Made by a program: the position numbers and the translations under genes
The notes under the pieces: model-generated
Told to the model about the DNA's origin: nothing
Databases searched by the model: none
Seen by the model: only the letters and a program-made list of their open reading frames with translations
From: Cryptomeria japonica
Taxonomy: Eukaryota > Streptophyta > Pinopsida > Cupressales > Cupressaceae
Direction of reading: 5' to 3'
Assembly (NCBI RefSeq): GCF_030272615.1
Contig: NC_081405.1
Location: 468,894,008 to 468,958,007 of the forward strand
DNA length: 64,000 nt
Part shown: piece after piece, positions 61,600-64,000 of the stretch
Numbering within the stretch: position 1 is the stretch's first letter
How the letters are laid out: every line of letters starts with the position of its first letter

Positions 61600-63240
61600 A
61601 GACACTTCTACTTGCAATCTTTAAGGAAATGGAGGTGTTCTAATAGGTGTGCCTGAAGTCTTAGATTGAGGTACCTACTTAGGGTTTTTAGGTTCATTAG
61701 GTGTAGTATCTTGAGCAATCTCCTCAAATGGTAATTCTGTTATAAATGGAGGAGATGGGGTAGGCAAAGTTGTTCCCGACCATAAGTGAATATCACTTAA
61801 ATTAAGAGAATGTGCAAGATATTGATTACGATCAACTAAATAAACTTGCTTTTATTGTTGAGGTTTTCTATTGGGATTTGGCATAGGCTATGTTGGCAGT
61901 TGAATTGTCTTGGGTGGAGTAGCATTAGGAGTTGGTGGCATTAAAGCTAGTTTTTGGGACTATTGTTGTGGCTGTAGGAAACCTAATGATTGGTTTGACC
62001 ATTGCTGACCTCCCCTCCATTATGGTGATTGTTGCCACTTACCTTGAGGTGGTGACCAATTCCCTTGTGGTTTTTGCCATTGAAAGGAAGGGCTATGATA
62101 ATTGGGCCAAGGGTTTTGAGAGCTATTCCAAGACTGAGGAATATAATTCCTAAAATTTTCTGATTATTTTATGCATTAAAGTTCATATAAGGACTAGAAA
62201 AAGACAATGGATCTTGCAGCATACCTTGTCTCAGAGGCCAAGGCCTTCATTGTACAACATAAAAGAGTTATTCATCATCTCCATAGATTGGCTTGAAATC
62301 TAGAGGAGCTTGCTGGCTATCAATTTTAGCGAGGAGTTTGCACTTGCAGTCCTTTTTCTTTTGTTGACAATGAGGACAAAACTTAGTGAGCATGGCCTCT
62401 GCTTCTTCATGCTTCTTCCTTGCTTGAAGTGTATCCAACTAAGTAGCCATATTGTTAATAATATCCTCTATAAAGTCTTTTAGCAGATGAGTTATCTCCA
62501 TCCTTGAAACTATTGTAGATGCTTTTGGTGTTGAAGAGCCAGGCCTATAGTGTCTTCCTTTCTTGGCTGAAGTTCTGGAATATTTTTAACACATCTTCCT
62601 AATGTCATCCCATTGAAATTGAGTAATGTCTCCTCCTCCCATGAGGTCTAATGAGTTAACATAATCCTCATTTATTCCCCTTAGAAAAATCAATTTCAAG
62701 GATTCTTCACTCAAGGTGTTGTTGCTTGGATTTCCTGACACTGAACAAAAACCTCTGAAGATAATATTCTAGACTCTCATCTTCTTTTTGTGTCATCTGG
62801 AAGATATCATCACTATGTCAATCCATTCCCCTGCAATAATCTTTGTACTCCTCGAATAATTTTTCCTTCATTTCATCCCAGGTAGTGATTACATCTCTAT
62901 CTAAACTCATAAACCACCTATGAGCAACTTCTTTCAGAGTAGCAGGGAATAACTTGAGTTTATGGGCATCAGTGGTATAGTCATAACTTCTACAAAGGAT
63001 GTCAAATTTGAATAGAAAGGTATCTAGATCTTTTGTGACCAAGCCATAAAAATTTGGAACAGAGGAGGCTGGTATATTCTTCAAGTTTGCATTATCATGT
63101 TGGTCAGGAATAGGAAACTCAAATGTTGGGTTCATAGGCAGAGGTGGAGGATTTGCTACCATTGGTCCTTGATAAAGAACCAAAGGTAAAATATTTTTCT
63201 CAGGGGGTTCATTTAAGAGGTCAAGGTCTCCCTCTAACAA
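61600..63240 (-). pseudogene. gag: Element H gag, badly interrupted
   Basis: The clear part is 63240-62818: P-I-P-D-Q-H-D...N-F-Y-G-L, then F-D-I-L-C-R-S-Y and L-F-P-A-T-L-K-E-V-A-H-R-W-F and W-D-E-M-K-E-K-L-F, which is the retrotransposon Gag core. The true start is unclear because the frame at 63240 opens with a non-ATG codon. Downstream (about 62800-61620) the frame changes often; a Pro/Gln/Trp-rich section with W-S-P-P-Q-G-K-W near 62045 is typical of the Gag C-terminus in this group. No zinc knuckle is recognisable, though C-K-C-K-like Cys occur near 62340. Confidence 0.75.
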
Positions 63241-63468
63241 ATAGAAAACACCTTGGTTTCTAACTCACACGAAATTTTATGCAAAAGGATTTAATTGTGG
63301 TGCTTGATCTAATCTTATGTCATGAGTGGAATGCGAGGGAAGAAATCTTCCTAATGCATCTCTTCTTCTTCTTCTTCTATGCATACAGATTTGATGAAGG
63401 TATCCTAAGAGATAACTCTTAAAGAAATCTAAGAAAGCTTAAAACTAATGGTTACAATAGGTTCTTAG

Positions 63469-63498
63469 TTTGGCACCATCCCCGACAATGGTGCCAAA
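63469..63498 (-). other. Primer binding site of H inside a perfect hairpin
   Basis: The minus-strand PBS is TGGCACCATTGTCGGGGA (63479-63496), like the TGGCGCCGTTGCCGGGGA site of Athila/Tat elements that pairs with an Asp-type tRNA (family knowledge). It lies in an inverted repeat: 11-bp arms TTTGGCACCAT (63469-63479) and ATGGTGCCAAA (63488-63498) around an 8-nt loop. Confidence 0.88.
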
Positions 63499-63500
63499 AA

Positions 63501-64000
63501 TGTTGGTCCTCACAACTGAAATGACAACTAGGTTATAGAAACTTAATTCAAGGATTGGACATCCTTACTGAATAAGTAGTTTTCCTGTAGCAAAGGCTCA
63601 TTTACTTTATCGACTAGGGATGTAAACTTGAAATAGACCAGCACTATATGTGCACTAAGTTCAAATTGCAACCATTCTATGCTACTGGTGGAAAAGGAAA
63701 TTCTCTGAAATAAATGTGAAAAAACATGATGAATGAATACTTTATCAGAACTTACAACTGAAAGTAACTTATGCAATTGCTACCAAATAAGAATGTTCTG
63801 GCTAGTGGATAGGAACTACTTTGCCCATTGTGGCTGCAAGAACAAACACATGAGCTATTTCCAGTGGTTGCAAGAATAGTTGAATGCCAAAACAACAACT
63901 ATTGCAAGATGGAAATTAACTAAATTACACAAAGGGACTACTCATCAAGTGGGCCCCCTTGGGTGAGTATATCGAGAACTCTAGATAACAATTGATAAGA
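63501..64000 (-). repeat. 5' LTR of element H, truncated by window
   Basis: Starts (plus) TGTTGGTCCTCAC and aligns with 53646 onward to the last base of the window, where the counterpart is about 54140. About 700 bp of LTR should lie beyond. Confidence 0.88.

Larger units (their letters stand above)
53646..64000 (-). mobile_element. Tat/Athila-like Gypsy element H (minus), cut by window end
   Basis: The 3' LTR at 53646-54874 and the first 500 bp of the 5' LTR at 63501-64000 match in direct orientation, by eye about 90%. Between them, on the minus strand, lie PBS, gag, protease, RT, RNase H, integrase and an extra ORF before the polypurine tract. RT before integrase makes it Ty3/Gypsy. The PBS of TGGCACCATTGTCGGGGA type and the long region after integrase point to the Tat/Athila group. 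The right TSD lies outside the window, so only the left boundary is tested, by LTR homology. Confidence 0.88.

Noticed and set aside
53646-64000. Envelope-type gene in element H
   Set aside because: No signal peptide, transmembrane helix or glycoprotein-like Cys pattern in the post-integrase ORF.

Overview
This window looks like repetitive nuclear DNA from a plant with a large, transposon-rich genome. Long LTRs, chromovirus, SIRE/Tork-like and Tat/Athila-like coding remains, AT microsatellites and long AT-rich spacers fit a seed plant, possibly a gymnosperm, but the species is inference. I found no host gene, tRNA, rRNA, CRISPR array or prokaryotic feature. Nearly all the sequence can be assigned to LTR retrotransposons, solo LTRs or their decayed remains.

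Layout, left to right. 1-2723: AT-rich DNA with microsatellites and a minus-strand solo Copia LTR (727-1871). 2724-7060: a 4.3 kb solo LTR (family C, copy C1) with a perfect target-site duplication (TSD). 7066-10769 and 48907-50414: two halves of an older, decayed minus-strand element (F) with Copia-type protease remains. Its leader was split by a Ty1/Copia element (D, plus strand, 10775-48901).

D carries a second nested level. A minus-strand, gag-only element (B, 12511-39091) sits in D's gag, and a minus-strand solo LTR (A', 43095-47249) sits in D's 3' untranslated region. B's left LTR was hit by a second family-C solo LTR (C2, 13084-17365) and a Copia solo LTR (E, 18846-19655). B's right LTR received a complete Ty3/Gypsy chromovirus (A, 22388-37022) with 4.8-4.9 kb LTRs. 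Removing A, B, C2 and E with one TSD copy each restores a continuous sibling LTR or reading frame, so these junctions are well supported. Nesting gives the order F, then D, then B, then A.

50415-53645 is a decayed minus-strand Gypsy fragment (I, Tat-like gag/protease/spacer). It is interrupted by a minus-strand Tat/Athila-like Gypsy element (H, 53646 to beyond the window end), which has gag, protease, RT-RNase H, integrase and an extra downstream ORF.

A is the best-preserved element: its gag-pol is one frame of about 1588 codons broken only by six in-frame TAG codons, although its LTRs differ by well under 2% by eye. Four signals stand out beyond routine annotation: GC-rich palindrome arrays inside long LTRs, telomere-like inverted repeats beside one array, (TTGAACY)n stem-loop modules in B's LTRs, and nonsense codons explained by C-to-T change at CAG. 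No novel biochemical system is evident; the novelty is in LTR architecture and nesting history.
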